From Arcanobacterium_A hippocoleae (GTDB lineage Bacteria > Actinomycetota > Actinomycetes > Actinomycetales > Actinomycetaceae), in the NCBI RefSeq assembly GCF_031456295.1, contig NZ_JAVDUJ010000001.1, positions 1,426,001 to 1,490,000 on the forward strand: 64,000 nucleotides of DNA, given 5' to 3'. The translations under genes were made by a program, and so were the position numbers. The notes under the pieces are model-generated. The model had not been told where the DNA came from and did no database searches. It saw only the letters and a program-made list of their open reading frames with translations. Below, piece after piece: positions 61,957-64,000 of the stretch. How positions within the stretch are numbered: the stretch's first letter is position 1; every line of letters starts with the position of its first letter.

Positions 61957-62485
61957 GCCGAAAATACCGAAACCACTGCACAATCCCGAATCTGATCAGA
62001 AACCAACGTAACTGGCAGCAGGATTTGCTTTGGCTTACATAAGCAAAAATCGTCAACTTTTTATTCAACTTTTTCTCTGCTACCATCATTCTCATCCAAA
62101 GCGCTTCAGCCTAGGCATGTATGCAATATGCAAATGAATAAATCGAAATACATGCAGAAAAATGTGCATATACTGCACAGCAGACTAATTTGCAGCCAGC
62201 TGAAGCCCGAATCTTGAAAGGGTATCGAATGGCTATCTTCGCACAGCATGCATCCGCCGCTAGCTTCGGCGTATTGATGTGTTGTTGCTGTTTTGATAGC
62301 TGTACCATGCCGAGCTTGGCGATCTAAGCAGCAGCTTCGCCATAATGCACTCGCTGCTATTTGCGGAAAGCAGTTAATTGCTCGTCCGAAATCGTGCTCA
62401 AACTTATAGCTTTGTAGAAATTACCGCTTTCATCGCGGAAGTATCGAATATTTCGGCTTGATTTTGCAGATTTTAGTTTTCACAA
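61957..62485. other. Long stretch without a recognisable gene
   Basis: Contains a diverged copy of the CGTAACTGG repeat at 62007. On the minus strand about 62355-62460 a stop-free stretch reads RYFRDESGNFYKAISLSTISDEQLTAFRK, protein-like but with no start codon, so perhaps a remnant. No terminator or RNA gene is recognised. Confidence 0.4.
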
Positions 62486-62545
62486 GTCATGTAAATACAT
62501 GTCAGGCAAATACGAGTCAAGCAAATACGTCTCAGGCAAATAACT
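62486..62545 (+). repeat. Four tandem 15-bp repeats
   Basis: Units GTCATGTAAATACAT, GTCAGGCAAATACGA, GTCAAGCAAATACGT and CTCAGGCAAATAACT follow without gaps, about 195 bp upstream of the YeeE/TsuA gene. A looser copy of the core (CCGGCAAATC) is near 62625. They may be cooperative regulator sites. The stretch to 62738 has no gene. Confidence 0.75.
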
Positions 62546-62738
62546 GTGCGATTAGTGTTTTAAGTGTTTCACTGCAAACTACTTCAGATTCCAGCTCGGC
62601 GTAATCATTACAAAATACGGATCCGGCAAATCAGATGCGGTGCGCTGCAGCCGTTATCCGTTTCCTGGCAGATCACAATTCGCAAAATGCATCTCAGTGC
62701 ATTTTGAAACGTAAATTTCAAAGATTCAAAGGTTAAAA

Positions 62739-63782
62739 ATGTTACTTTCCGGCTTAATTATTGGGCTTATTCTCGGTTTTATTTTTCAGCGCGGACGCTT
62801 TTGCGTAACTGGCGCTTTTCGTGACGTCTGGCTTTCCGGTGCAACCCGCTGGCTGAAAGCATTTCTCCTGGCAATTGCAGTGCAAGCAGTAATCGTGCAG
62901 ATTCTCGTAAGTTTGGATTTAATTCATCCCGCACTGGAAGCTTTCGCCCCGCTCGCAGTAGCAGGCGGTTCACTGATTTTCGGTATTGGAATCGTGGCCG
63001 CTGGCGGATGCGCCACCGGTACTTATTATCGCAGCGGCGAAGGGCTTGTTGGGTCTTGGGTGGCACTCGGTTTCTACGCTTTTTCAAGTGCGGTAATGAA
63101 ACACGGAATCGGGCAGCCTCTTGAGCACTCAGCGCGCAGCTACGAACTTTCCGAAAATACTATTTACGGCACATTCGGAATCTCGCCGTGGGTGCTCGTA
63201 ATTGCATTCGCTATTTTCGTGAGTTACCTGTTTTACCGCCAACATCAGCAGACGGCGAAAATTGCCGCATTGCCAGCAAAAAGAAGCGGTATCGCACATC
63301 TGCTTTTTGAAAAGAGATGGAGTCCAAACGCCACTGCGCTCGCGGTTGGAATAATAGCTGCAATAGCTTATCCGCTCTCGGAAGCCACGGGAAGAGCCGC
63401 TGGACTCGGGGTCACAACACCGTCGGCAAATATCATTGCATTTCTAACAACAGGAAATACGCAGCTGATTGACTGGGGGATGCTTTTTGTGCTCGGAATA
63501 ATTCCCGGCTCGTATCTGGCGGCAAAACTTTCGGGCGAATTCAAAATCCGCGTGCCTGATGCGAAAACCGTCGTGCGGGCAATTTGGGGCGGAAGCCTGA
63601 TGGGAATAGGCGCTGCAATTGCTGGCGGATGCTCGATTGGGAATTCGCTGGTTTACACTGCACTGTTTTCGTGGCAAGGCTGGGCTGCACTGTTGTTTAC
63701 CTTTATCGGAGTAGGGATTGGCGCAAAATTATTGATTCAGCCGCAGAAAACTGCACAAGTGAAATTAGTAGTGCAAAGTTAG
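62739..63782 (+). CDS. YeeE/YedE-family transporter (TsuA-type thiosulfate importer)
   Basis: 347 residues, about nine helices. The conserved cysteines for sulfur relay are present in GRFCVTGAFRD, AAGGCATGTYYRSGEG and AGGCSIGNSL. TsuA imports thiosulfate through such cysteines for cysteine synthesis. The start ATG 62739 has AAAGG about 8 bases upstream. A downstream gene begins at 63970, possibly a TusA-like sulfurtransferase, a usual neighbour, but too little of it is visible. Confidence 0.88.
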   Translation: MLLSGLIIGLILGFIFQRGRFCVTGAFRDVWLSGATRWLKAFLLAIAVQAVIVQILVSLDLIHPALEAFAPLAVAGGSLIFGIGIVAAGGCATGTYYRSGEGLVGSWVALGFYAFSSAVMKHGIGQPLEHSARSYELSENTIYGTFGISPWVLVIAFAIFVSYLFYRQHQQTAKIAALPAKRSGIAHLLFEKRWSPNATALAVGIIAAIAYPLSEATGRAAGLGVTTPSANIIAFLTTGNTQLIDWGMLFVLGIIPGSYLAAKLSGEFKIRVPDAKTVVRAIWGGSLMGIGAAIAGGCSIGNSLVYTALFSWQGWAALLFTFIGVGIGAKLLIQPQKTAQVKLVVQS

Positions 63783-63796
63783 ATTTTTACTGCAGT

Positions 63797-63844
63797 GCGG
63801 CTGCATTTGCGGTTGCATTTGCGGCTGCATTTGCGGCTGCTGTC
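63797..63844 (+). repeat. Tandem 12-bp repeats after the YeeE/TsuA gene
   Basis: GCGGCTGCATTT, GCGGTTGCATTT, GCGGCTGCATTT and a partial fourth unit follow in tandem 14 bp after the stop codon. They lie in the gap to the next gene. Confidence 0.75.
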
Positions 63845-63969
63845 TGAGCACTTATGCGTGTGCGGATACATTTGAAGAAACACAGTTAAGTTATTTGACT
63901 GAAAAATCGAATTTATTGAAAAGAATCAAAGAATCATTGAAAAATCCAGTGAAAAATAGTGAGGCAGTA

Positions 63970-64000
63970 ATGGGATTTTTAAAATTAAAACGGAAAAAAC
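63970..64000 (+). CDS. Start of a further gene, cut by the window edge
   Basis: ATG 63970 with GAGG six bases upstream gives MGFLKLKRKK before the window ends. By position it may belong with the thiosulfate transporter. Identity cannot be told. Confidence 0.45.
   Translation, partial: MGFLKLKRKK

Noticed and set aside
62111..62308. 65-codon minus-strand frame in the long gap after fba
   Set aside because: No ribosome site, odd composition rich in Cys/Ala/Ile and no neighbour context.

Overview
The window looks like the chromosome of a moderately low-GC actinobacterium, most likely a host-associated member of the Actinomycetaceae or a relative. Evidence: a dnaK-grpE-dnaJ-hspR operon with HspR operators (HAIR), a second HAIR in front of clpB, a DUF4921 protein, an Actinomyces-type SpaA/sortase-C pilus operon, a ROK/anSME sulfatase cluster like that of bifidobacteria, and a type I-E CRISPR-Cas locus. 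I see no rRNA, tRNA, prophage or intact insertion sequence.

Layout. 1-3.3 kb: the end of an ABC ATPase, a dinJ/doc toxin-antitoxin pair whose toxin is frameshifted, and a DUF4143 ATPase preceded by three 33-bp-spaced repeats. 3.4-7.7 kb: an acetyltransferase, a DUF4921 protein, an MFS exporter and a cupin. 8.0-13.6 kb: a sulfated-sugar cluster (MFS transporter, sulfatase, ROK regulator, anaerobic sulfatase-maturating enzyme), followed by a convergent ROK glucokinase. 15-28.5 kb: heat-shock genes, a DUF1778/GNAT toxin-antitoxin pair, ybaK, gluQ, a sortase-anchored surface protein behind a Zur-like operator, and clpB. 28.8-34.9 kb: a pilus operon (large tip adhesin, SpaA backbone pilin, class C sortase) with a G12 tract upstream. 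35-47.6 kb: gene remnants, a HipA-like kinase, a 17-repeat CRISPR array and a complete type I-E cas set split into two divergent operons. 47.6-53.6 kb: housekeeping genes (serine hydrolase, exonuclease III, SDR, SpoU methyltransferase) and fixX/fixC. 53.8-60.7 kb: alpha-glucosidase, a maltose-type ABC transporter and a TraX-like protein. 60.8-64 kb: class II fructose-bisphosphate aldolase, a long non-coding stretch with tandem repeats, a YeeE/TsuA thiosulfate transporter and the first codons of another gene.

The most unusual part is the CRISPR neighbourhood. Two degenerate CRISPR repeats flanking a 36-nt pseudo-spacer lie immediately upstream of the HipA-like kinase, and the best promoter for that gene falls inside them: its -10 box occupies the degenerated part of the second repeat. 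The divergent XRE-type gene, the natural candidate antitoxin, is frameshifted. Two further repeat-derived hairpins sit in the divergent cas6e/cas8e promoter region. This resembles CRISPR-regulated toxin (CreTA) and Cas-autorepressor (CreR) mini-arrays, but with a HipA-family kinase as the possible toxin. The repeat-like sequences are seen directly; the regulatory role is inference.
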